Positions 1 through 6,183 of a stretch of DNA of 12,984 nucleotides are shown here, in pieces. The stretch comes from Bacteroidia bacterium (GTDB lineage Bacteria > Bacteroidota > Bacteroidia > UKL13-3). The position numbers and the translations under genes were made by a program. The stretch is taken from contig JACFNJ010000054.1 in NCBI GenBank assembly GCA_019454865.1, positions 1-12,984 on the forward strand, given 5' to 3'. Under the pieces are notes generated by a model, which saw only the letters and a list, made by a program, of their open reading frames with translations, did no database searches and was not told where the DNA came from. Each line of letters begins with the position of its first letter. The stretch's first letter is position 1.

Positions 1-712
1 CGTTGGTATATACTTTTATTTCATCCAATTTACTTCCATAATCTTTAGCAACTGCTGCATTGTATTTAAATTTAAAGGTCATTCCGTTGTCCGGAAAAAT
101 AATATCTGCATCATAGGTTACTTGAATATGAGCAGGTGTTTCTACTTTCTTAATGCGTATAGGAAAATTGGTAGGATTGTAAACAGTTCTGAATACCGAA
201 TCAACACCATAGGTAAAAATTTTATCTATACGAACTTGGTAGCTGCTAAATTTTAGATTTCCTTGTTTTTCGGGGTAACTTTCTTTGATGCGTGCAAATT
301 TGCTATCTACATACGCTCTAATTTGTAAATATGTAACTTCTTGTTCACCGTTTGAAAATAATGTAAGTGTTTTTAATACATTGCCTGATAATCCTTCCGG
401 ATAAAAATAGGTAATAAATTCACCTTCTTTACCAAAAGGCGTTTCGGTATTATCCCAACGTGGCTGCGAGCAATTACAATCGGTTTTTATGTTTGTGATT
501 TTAACAGAGCCTTTGCCGATATTTTTGTATTTAAAAATGATTTTTATTGGTTCCGGCTTATCTTCAATTGTTCCTAAATCTATGTATGTTTTTTCAAAAA
601 ATAACGCTCCTTTTTCCTTTTTTACAGGTATAGCATTTTTGTTTTTTTGTGCTTGTGAAAATGGTGTGATAAATAATACAATAAGTAGTGTTGCAAAAAT
701 ATTTCTTGTCAT
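1..712 (-). CDS. DUF1573-family exported protein (3' end beyond window)
   Basis: Read on the minus strand from an ATG at 710-712, an open frame of about 237 codons continues past position 1 without a stop. The first ~21 residues (MTRNIFATLLIVLFITPFSQA) form a clear signal peptide: Thr-Arg at the N-terminus, a hydrophobic core, then a small-residue cleavage site. From about residue 37 it matches the DUF1573 pattern of Bacteroidota: FxxxYIDLGTI, a 'KYKNIGKGSVKI' strand, then a TDCNCSQPRW motif (residues 77-86, Cys79 and Cys81) that corresponds to the family's usual TSCGCTxPxW. A second, weaker repeat of the same beta-sandwich type appears near the window edge (NPTNFPIRIKKVE). DUF1573 proteins are predicted Ig-like periplasmic or surface proteins of unknown function. 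The gene lies 54 bases after the nitrilase stop on the same strand and may be co-transcribed, although a hairpin lies in the gap. No Shine-Dalgarno is visible. The family call is firm; the function is unknown. Confidence 0.85.
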   Translation of the reverse strand, partial: MTRNIFATLLIVLFITPFSQAQKNKNAIPVKKEKGALFFEKTYIDLGTIEDKPEPIKIIFKYKNIGKGSVKITNIKTDCNCSQPRWDNTETPFGKEGEFITYFYPEGLSGNVLKTLTLFSNGEQEVTYLQIRAYVDSKFARIKESYPEKQGNLKFSSYQVRIDKIFTYGVDSVFRTVYNPTNFPIRIKKVETPAHIQVTYDADIIFPDNGMTFKFKYNAAVAKDYGSKLDEIKVYTN

Positions 713-739
713 GTAATAAAATTTTGTTGTTAAATAATG

Positions 740-768
740 GATGCAATTTTTTGTATTAATGTTGCATC
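740..768. repeat. 7-bp perfect inverted repeat spanning the nitrilase stop
   Basis: GATGCAA at 740-746 and its exact complement TTGCATC at 762-768 are separated by a 15-base AT-rich spacer. The right arm overlaps the nitrilase stop codon (TGA on the minus strand, 767-769). In minus-strand RNA it would form a 7-bp stem upstream of the DUF1573 start at 712. No U-tract follows in that direction, so it does not look like an intrinsic terminator. It could be an mRNA processing or attenuating hairpin or an operator, or simply chance in AT-rich DNA. Confidence 0.3.
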
Positions 769-1549
769 ACTCTGTTATTAAAAAGTTATCGGCATCTTGC
801 CAAGCTTTAAATTCATTTCTATAATTCAGTACTTTTTCCAAAAGTATGTTATTTATTGCAATTTCTTGTTGGTTTGCTTGGGTGTAAACAATAGTTCCGG
901 TTGGTTCAATTATGGAAGTATCACCACTGTATGCAATATTGTTTCCGTCTGTACCTACACAATTTACTCCAATTACGTAGCATTGATTTTCAATAGCTCG
1001 GGCTTTAAGTAACGCCTTCCAATGTTCTGCACGTTTTTCGGGCCAGTTTGCTACAAATATTATAGCATCAAAATCTTGGTTTGGAGTTCTTCTTATCCAT
1101 ACCGGGAAACGCAAGTCATAGCAAACCAATAGTTGGATTTTAAATCCTTTATATTGGATAATTGTTTTGTTGTTACCTGCTTTATAGTGGTTGTGCTCAT
1201 TAGCAAAACGAAAAAGATGTTTTTTGTTGTAGTGATAAAGTGTTCCATCCGGATTTGCCCATAGCATACGGTTATATACTTCGTTGTTGGTTTCTCTGTA
1301 CATTACACTTCCGCAAATAGCTGAATTTTTATTTTGTGCTATTTTTTTGAGCCAGGTTGTAGCAATGCCGTCAGGTAATTCTGCAAGTTCCGTTTTCATG
1401 CTAAATCCGGTAGTAAACATCTCGGGAAGTACTATTAAATCTACTTCCTCTTGTATTTTATTTATTTTTTGGGATAACATTTCCAGATTGGCATCTGTGT
1501 TTTCCCAAAATAGTTCGGTTTGTATGGTAGCTATGCGAAGTGTACTCAT
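767..1549 (-). CDS. Omega-amidase / Nit2-YafV-type nitrilase-superfamily hydrolase
   Basis: A 260-residue carbon-nitrogen hydrolase. The catalytic triad is visible: Glu43 in LPEMF, Lys109 in YNKKHLF, and the nucleophile Cys143 in LVCYDLRFP. The further conserved Glu118 precedes HNHYKAG. Length and the YDLRFPVW and NWPEKRAEHW signatures fit the YafV/Nit2 branch, which hydrolyses alpha-ketoglutaramate, alpha-ketosuccinamate and similar omega-amides to the keto acid plus ammonia; it is cytosolic with no signal peptide. I place the start at the ATG at 1547-1549. Its ATG overlaps the TGA of the upstream aminotransferase (ATGA), the usual sign of translational coupling; the frame can be extended only to a TTG at 1558. 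The pairing suggests that the aminotransferase makes the keto-amide from Gln or Asn and this enzyme removes it. Substrate choice is inferred from family and context. Confidence 0.88.
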   Translation of the reverse strand: MSTLRIATIQTELFWENTDANLEMLSQKINKIQEEVDLIVLPEMFTTGFSMKTELAELPDGIATTWLKKIAQNKNSAICGSVMYRETNNEVYNRMLWANPDGTLYHYNKKHLFRFANEHNHYKAGNNKTIIQYKGFKIQLLVCYDLRFPVWIRRTPNQDFDAIIFVANWPEKRAEHWKALLKARAIENQCYVIGVNCVGTDGNNIAYSGDTSIIEPTGTIVYTQANQQEIAINNILLEKVLNYRNEFKAWQDADNFLITE

Positions 1550-2703
1550 ATTTTGCAAAGTTTTTCTGCTGCTTTTTCAAGTGTTTCGTTTTGTTTAGCA
1601 AAACAAAATCGAAGCACATGGTTGTCGGTTTTTTTATGATAAAATACGGAAATAGGTATTGAAGCAATTTTATTCTCTTTTGTTAATCGGATAGCAAATT
1701 CTGTATCGGCCTCTTGGGTTATTTTACTGTAATTTAGTAATTGAAAATAAGAACCGTTGCACGGCATTGTTTTAAATTTTGAACCCTTTATTAATTGCTG
1801 AAAATAGTTTCTTTTTTCTTGATAAAATGCGGACAAGCCAAGGTATTCATCTTTATCGTCCATGTAATCGGCAAGTGCATATTGTATCGGTGTATTTGTA
1901 CTAAAACAAATAAATTGATGTACTTTTCTGAACTCAGCTGTTATAGCTTCAGGAGCGAGTACGTAGCCCATTTTCCAGCCGGTAGTATGGTAAGTTTTGC
2001 CAAACGAAGAAACGATAATGCTTCTTTCAGCAAGTTTTGGATAACGAGCTACACTTTGATGCTCTAAATTGTCAAATATTATATGTTCATACACTTCATC
2101 GCTTAGTATGATTATTTCCGTGTTTTTTACTAATTTTTCTAAGCGCTGCATATCTTGTGCGCTTAGCGTAGTTCCACTGGGGTTATGAGGCGTATTAATA
2201 ATAATCATTTTTGTTTTATAGTTGATTAATTTTTGAACTTCATCCCAATCAACTTTATAGTTTGGAAATTTTAGTTCAGCAAATTTTGCTGAGCCACCAT
2301 TAATTTTTATTGCAGGCAAATAACTGTCGTAGCAGGGTTCAATAATAATAACTTCATCTCCTTCACCAATAAATGCGCTTATAGCAGTGTATAGTGCGTG
2401 TGTACCTCCGGGCGTAATTGTAATTTCTTTATCCGGATCGTAAACTGCGCTGTAAAGTTCTTGCACTTTGGTTGCAATTTTTTCACGTAGTTTCATTACA
2501 CCGGGCATTGGTGCATACTGGTTGTGTCCGGCTTTCATGTAATGGTTAACCAATTCTATCAGTTTAGGACTACAACTAAAATCCGGAAAACCTTGAGATA
2601 GATTTATTGCTTGATTTTCATTAGCTAAAGCACTCATTACCGAAAATATAGAAGTGTTTATTTTAGGTAATATGGATTTAATATTTCCCGGATATTGTAG
2701 CAT
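1546..2703 (-). CDS. PLP-dependent class I aminotransferase (YbdL/kynurenine aminotransferase type)
   Basis: A 385-residue fold-type I aminotransferase. Visible landmarks in order are the N-terminal INLSQGFPDF (substrate and fold signature of this subgroup, ~33-42), YAPMPG (63-68), the PLP phosphate region TPGGTHALY (97-105), Asn174 in NTPHNPSGT, Asp202 and Tyr205 in SDEVYEH, the Schiff-base Lys236 in SSFGKTYHTTGWKMGY, and the carboxylate-binding Arg365 in VLRFCF. This pattern matches methionine aminotransferase YbdL and mammalian glutamine transaminase K/kynurenine aminotransferase. These transfer amino groups from Met, Gln, aromatic amino acids or kynurenine to 2-oxo acids. It is cytosolic. 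The ATG at 2701-2703 gives the standard length; there is no Shine-Dalgarno. Its TGA overlaps the ATG of the omega-amidase, so both are probably made together. The exact amino donor cannot be read from sequence; Met or Gln is my best guess given the neighbour. Confidence 0.9.
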   Translation of the reverse strand: MLQYPGNIKSILPKINTSIFSVMSALANENQAINLSQGFPDFSCSPKLIELVNHYMKAGHNQYAPMPGVMKLREKIATKVQELYSAVYDPDKEITITPGGTHALYTAISAFIGEGDEVIIIEPCYDSYLPAIKINGGSAKFAELKFPNYKVDWDEVQKLINYKTKMIIINTPHNPSGTTLSAQDMQRLEKLVKNTEIIILSDEVYEHIIFDNLEHQSVARYPKLAERSIIVSSFGKTYHTTGWKMGYVLAPEAITAEFRKVHQFICFSTNTPIQYALADYMDDKDEYLGLSAFYQEKRNYFQQLIKGSKFKTMPCNGSYFQLLNYSKITQEADTEFAIRLTKENKIASIPISVFYHKKTDNHVLRFCFAKQNETLEKAAEKLCKI

Positions 2704-2777
2704 AGTTAATTGTGAATATTTATTGCATGGGAAATTGTAATTTTAACTTGATATATACAATCTTTTTTGATTAAAGT

Positions 2778-2800
2778 AATTAACAAGATGAGTTGTAATT
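2778..2800. repeat. Imperfect palindrome in the divergent promoter region
   Basis: AATTAACAA at 2778-2786 pairs with TTGTAATT at 2793-2800 with one bulged A, across a 6-base loop (GATGAG). It gives an 8-bp stem. Its position between divergent genes suits an operator or a 5'-leader hairpin. The only T-run after it is short (CGTTTT), so a terminator role is weak. It may be chance in AT-rich DNA. Confidence 0.25.
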
Positions 2801-2926
2801 CGTTTTGTGCATATCATTTATTGTCTTATTTGGTGCTGATTTAAGAGGTTTTAATGAAATATTTCTAATTGGTTAATTTTTAAATTGCTCTAAAAGATAA
2901 GCACTAAAGATATAGCAGCTTTGCAT

Positions 2927-2934
2927 TATATTTG
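2927..2934 (+). promoter_or_regulatory. Candidate Bacteroidota -7 promoter element TATATTTG before ABC-F gene
   Basis: TATATTTG matches all fixed positions of the Bacteroidota primary sigma factor -7 consensus TAnnTTTG. No good TTTG -33 box is seen at the usual spacing, which lowers confidence. If it is real, transcription would begin around 2939-2942, leaving only a handful of bases before the ATG at 2946. Confidence 0.4.
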
Positions 2935-2945
2935 CTCACTTTACC

Positions 2946-4868
2946 ATGATAGCATTAACAGATATTGGATTTGAATTTGGTGGTCGTTTTTTATACCGCA
3001 ATGCCAATTGGCACATAAAGCCAAAAGAACGAATTGGACTTATAGGAATGAATGGAACAGGTAAATCTACCTTGTTACGAGTAATAAATGGAGAGTATCA
3101 ACTTTCCGAAGGCTCTATTTCTAAACCACGAGATTTAACTATTGGTTTTTTAAATCAAGATCAATTGAGCTTTGAAACCAGTAACTCTATATTAGAAGTA
3201 GCAATGAGTGCATTTCAGCGGCAGTTAGATTTGGAGCAAGAGATTGAGAAAGTGTTGAAAATAATGGAAACCGATTATAGCGAAGAGGTTTTGCAAAAAT
3301 TGAGTGATTTGCAAACTGAATTTGACTCGTTAGACGGTTACAATATTCATCATAAATGCGAAAAAGTATTAGAAGGACTTGGCTTTACAACGGAACAACT
3401 GAAACAGCCTTATAAAAAATTTTCGGGTGGATGGCGAATGCGAGTAATGCTTGCAAAACTTTTGTTGCAAAATCCGGATTTGTTGATGCTGGATGAGCCT
3501 ACCAATCACTTGGATTTACCTACAATTGAATGGTTAGAAAATTATTTGCGTGATTATGACGGAACAGTCATAGTTGTATCTCACGATAGAGAGTTTCTGG
3601 ATAAAATGGTTACAAAAATTGTAGAAGTAAGTATGCAAAAAATATTTGAATACAGTGGTAACTACAGCTTTTACTTGGAAGCAAAATCAGAACGAATGGA
3701 TTTGCAACAAAGGCAATACGATAACCAACAGCAATTTATCAAACAACAAGAGCAATTTATTAACCGATTTAAAGCTAAGGCAAGTAAGGCAACTGCTGCA
3801 CAAAGTAGAGTAAAAATGCTTGAAAAATTGGATAGGGTAGAAGCACCTGAAGAGGATAATGCTGAAATAAATATTGATTTTAGAGTTGGCACACAATCGG
3901 GTAAAGTAGTTTCTGAAATTAAAGAAGTATCGAAGGAGTTTCCGGATGTTCGTATATTGGAAAATGCAAGTGCTGAAATAGTTAGAGGAGATAAAATTGC
4001 ATTAATAGGAGCAAACGGAAAAGGAAAATCTACATTGCTTCGGATGATAGCAGGTACTGAAAAATTTGAAGGCGAAATAGTACCCGGTTACAATATAATT
4101 CAAGCATTTTATGCACAGCATCAATTGGAATCGTTGAATGTAGAAAATGAAATATTGGAAGAGATGCGTCAATATGGGCAAGATCGCACGGAAACCGAAC
4201 TGCGTACAATCTTGGGTTGCTTTTTGTTTACCAATGATGAAGTTTTTAAAAAAATAAAAGTGTTAAGCGGAGGAGAAAAAGCACGAGTTGCACTTGCTCG
4301 AACTTTACTTTCAGAAGCTAATTTCATGTTACTTGACGAGCCAACCAACCACTTGGATATGCGTTCAATAAACATACTTACACAAGCATTGCAAAAATAC
4401 CAAGGTACATTTGTTGTAGTATCGCACGATAGATATTTTGTGTCAAAAATTGCTAATAAAATATGGTGGCTTGAAGAAGGTAAAATAAAAGAATATCCGG
4501 GTACGTATGAAGAATATGAATATTGGAAAGCAAAGCAAGAGGAGTTGAAAAAACTTGCATATGCCAATAAACCTACATTACCTAAAACCAATTCTTCAAA
4601 AAAAGACGAAACTGCTCTTGACACTAAAAATACAGATACGGAAATAAAAAAACTGAAGAAAGAATTTGCAGAAATAGAAAATAAAATCAGTAGCTTAAAA
4701 AACGAAATACAGCTAATACAACAACAATATACCTTGAATGATGTAATAACGGATGCTACAAAAATGAAAGAATTAAATGTAAAGTATGATGCATTTAAAC
4801 AAGATTTAAACGCAACTGAAGTTGAATATGAAAGACTCTTTGAAAAAATACTTTCAATAGAAAATTAA
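2946..4868 (+). CDS. ABC-F subfamily ribosome-associated ATPase (Uup/YdiF/YheS-like)
   Basis: A 640-residue soluble protein with two ATP-binding cassettes and no membrane segments. Cassette 1 has Walker A GMNGTGKST (~34-42), signature FSGGWRMR (159-166), Walker B LLMLDE with catalytic Glu184 followed by PTNHLD, and switch His213. A charged, Gln/Lys-rich alpha-helical linker (about 240-298) is the P-site tRNA interaction region typical of ABC-F. Cassette 2 has GANGKGKST (355-363), LSGGEKAR (439-446), Glu465 in MLLDEPTNHLD and His494. A C-terminal coiled coil (about 565-637) matches the Uup/YdiF-type tail. ABC-F factors bind the ribosomal E site and help stalled or mispositioned ribosomes. All key ATPase residues are intact. 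The ATG at 2946 gives the standard N-terminus. The stop is 12 bases before the T9SS plug gene, so these two probably share a transcript. The exact ABC-F subgroup is uncertain, and nothing specifically marks it as an antibiotic-resistance type. Confidence 0.94.
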   Translation: MIALTDIGFEFGGRFLYRNANWHIKPKERIGLIGMNGTGKSTLLRVINGEYQLSEGSISKPRDLTIGFLNQDQLSFETSNSILEVAMSAFQRQLDLEQEIEKVLKIMETDYSEEVLQKLSDLQTEFDSLDGYNIHHKCEKVLEGLGFTTEQLKQPYKKFSGGWRMRVMLAKLLLQNPDLLMLDEPTNHLDLPTIEWLENYLRDYDGTVIVVSHDREFLDKMVTKIVEVSMQKIFEYSGNYSFYLEAKSERMDLQQRQYDNQQQFIKQQEQFINRFKAKASKATAAQSRVKMLEKLDRVEAPEEDNAEINIDFRVGTQSGKVVSEIKEVSKEFPDVRILENASAEIVRGDKIALIGANGKGKSTLLRMIAGTEKFEGEIVPGYNIIQAFYAQHQLESLNVENEILEEMRQYGQDRTETELRTILGCFLFTNDEVFKKIKVLSGGEKARVALARTLLSEANFMLLDEPTNHLDMRSINILTQALQKYQGTFVVVSHDRYFVSKIANKIWWLEEGKIKEYPGTYEEYEYWKAKQEELKKLAYANKPTLPKTNSSKKDETALDTKNTDTEIKKLKKEFAEIENKISSLKNEIQLIQQQYTLNDVITDATKMKELNVKYDAFKQDLNATEVEYERLFEKILSIEN

Positions 4869-4880
4869 CTCAAAAGCTCA

Positions 4881-6134
4881 ATGAAGAAAATTTTAACTAC
4901 TCTTATTATCTGTTTATATGCGTTTAATGGAATTGCACAAGAAATAACTTATTCCAATCAGGTGTTTGATGATAGAGTGCAAACCGTGCAATTAATGAAA
5001 AAAGGTACTGACGACAGGTATCCGATAATAGCATTAGGAGCAGGCGACCAGTTGGAACTTTCGTTTGATATGATAGCCGAAAAAAATGAATATTTTCAAT
5101 ATACATTAATTCATTGTGATGCGAATTGGAATCCTACATCTTTACAACAAAATGAATATATAAATGGGATTACATTTGATAATATTAATGATTTCAAGTT
5201 TTCGACCAACACCTATGTAAAGTATGTTCATTACAGTTTATTGTTGCCTAATGAAAATATGCAACCGCAAATAGCCGGAAATTATTTAATTAAAGTTTAT
5301 CGCAATTTTGATGAAACGGATTTGGTACTTACCCGTAGAATGATGATACTAAAACCTGCTGTAAGTATAGATGCAACCGCTCGTCAATCGCAATTGGCTC
5401 AATACCGATACAGCAAACAAGAAGTTAATTTTACCGTAAGTTACAAAGGCTACAATATACCTAATCCATATCAAGATGTTAATGTTTTTATACTTCAAAA
5501 CAATCGTTGGGATAATGCTATTTCGGGGTTAAAACCCTTGTTTATTCGTGATAATACGTTGGATTATACCTATTATGATCAAAACCTTTTTCAAGGGGGA
5601 AATGAATTTCGATTTTTTGATATTCGAAGCCTTCGCCAGTTTAGCCAAAATGTTAGAGTAAAAACCTTGGACAGTACCTATAAATGCTTACTTAATTATG
5701 ATGAGGTGCGAGGTAGCGGGCAATATTTTTATTATTTGGATTATAACGGTAAGCGTATAGTTACTAATAAAGATGGATTGAATCCTGCAATTGATGGAGA
5801 TTATGTATGGGTTACATTTTATTTGCTAAGTATTAACCCCTTGCCTGATGATGTGTATGTTTACGGTGAATTTACGGATTGGCAACTAAAGCCAAAATAT
5901 AAAATGTGGTATAACAAAAACCGTATGCGATATGAGTCGGATGCACTTTTAAAACAAGGCAGATACGAGTATAAATTTGCAAATAAGTTAGAAAATGGAG
6001 GTATTGATGATTCGCTGCTTGAAGGTTCGTATTCGCAAGCAGAAAATGAATATCTGATTTTAATTTATCACAAAAATTTGCAGTATAAGTACGATGAATT
6101 GGTGGGCAGTAAAATAATTAAAGCACAGTTTTAA
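4881..6134 (+). CDS. Type IX secretion system plug protein (DUF5103 family)
   Basis: A 417-residue exported protein. The signal peptide is residues 1-20 (MKKILTTLIICLYAFNGIAQ), with cleavage probably after Ala19 or Gln20. The mature part matches DUF5103: VQLMKKGTDDRYPIIALGAGDQLELSFD (about 36-63 in several blocks), the hallmark YTLIHCDANWNP (74-85), QNEYINGI, then FSTNTYVKYVHYSLLLPN (107-124). A C-terminal E-set-like unit follows, with VYVYGEFTDW (325-334) and GRYEYKF (360-366). In Flavobacterium johnsoniae a protein of this family occludes the periplasmic end of the giant SprA/Sov outer-membrane translocon, so the expected place of action is the periplasmic side of the outer membrane. It follows the ABC-F gene by 12 bases and precedes the sensor kinase by 49. 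Length and domain order look complete. The family call is confident; the plug role is transferred from that homologue. Confidence 0.9.
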   Translation: MKKILTTLIICLYAFNGIAQEITYSNQVFDDRVQTVQLMKKGTDDRYPIIALGAGDQLELSFDMIAEKNEYFQYTLIHCDANWNPTSLQQNEYINGITFDNINDFKFSTNTYVKYVHYSLLLPNENMQPQIAGNYLIKVYRNFDETDLVLTRRMMILKPAVSIDATARQSQLAQYRYSKQEVNFTVSYKGYNIPNPYQDVNVFILQNNRWDNAISGLKPLFIRDNTLDYTYYDQNLFQGGNEFRFFDIRSLRQFSQNVRVKTLDSTYKCLLNYDEVRGSGQYFYYLDYNGKRIVTNKDGLNPAIDGDYVWVTFYLLSINPLPDDVYVYGEFTDWQLKPKYKMWYNKNRMRYESDALLKQGRYEYKFANKLENGGIDDSLLEGSYSQAENEYLILIYHKNLQYKYDELVGSKIIKAQF

Positions 6135-6183
6135 AGATTTTTTTATAAAAATTTACTTAAAATTATAGATAATTGAAATACAA

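Larger units (their letters stand above)
2704..2945. other. Divergent intergenic region between aminotransferase and ABC-F genes
   Basis: This is the largest gene-free stretch, about 240 bases and very AT-rich. It must hold the start signals for both divergent transcription units. On the plus side there is one TAnnTTTG match (2927-2934). On the minus side I found no full TAnnTTTG upstream of the aminotransferase. An imperfect palindrome sits near the middle (2778-2800). No ORF, tRNA or obvious riboswitch was seen. Confidence 0.7.

Noticed and set aside
489..716. Plus-strand 75-residue ORF opposite the start of the DUF1573 gene
   Set aside because: It is antisense to a gene with a clear signal peptide and domain match. 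Its composition is that of reversed coding sequence and it has no recognisable domain.
1550..1558. Upstream TTG start (1558) for the nitrilase
   Set aside because: The ATG at 1547-1549 overlaps the aminotransferase stop as ATGA and gives the normal family N-terminus, so the TTG extension is unnecessary.
1458..1667. Minus-strand 69-residue ORF across the aminotransferase-nitrilase junction
   Set aside because: Out of frame with both real genes. The ATGA overlap explains the junction without a third protein.
4169..4624. Minus-strand 151-residue ORF inside the ABC-F gene
   Set aside because: Shadow of the second ABC cassette, whose Walker and signature motifs establish the plus-strand frame.
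2946..4868. ABC-F gene as an antibiotic-resistance determinant
   Set aside because: Architecture fits housekeeping ABC-F factors. The linker gives no clear resistance-type signature and there are no mobile elements nearby.
6135..6183. AT-only inverted stretch after the plug gene as a terminator
   Set aside because: The possible stem contains only A-T pairs and is not followed by a distinct T-run, so it is not a credible intrinsic terminator.
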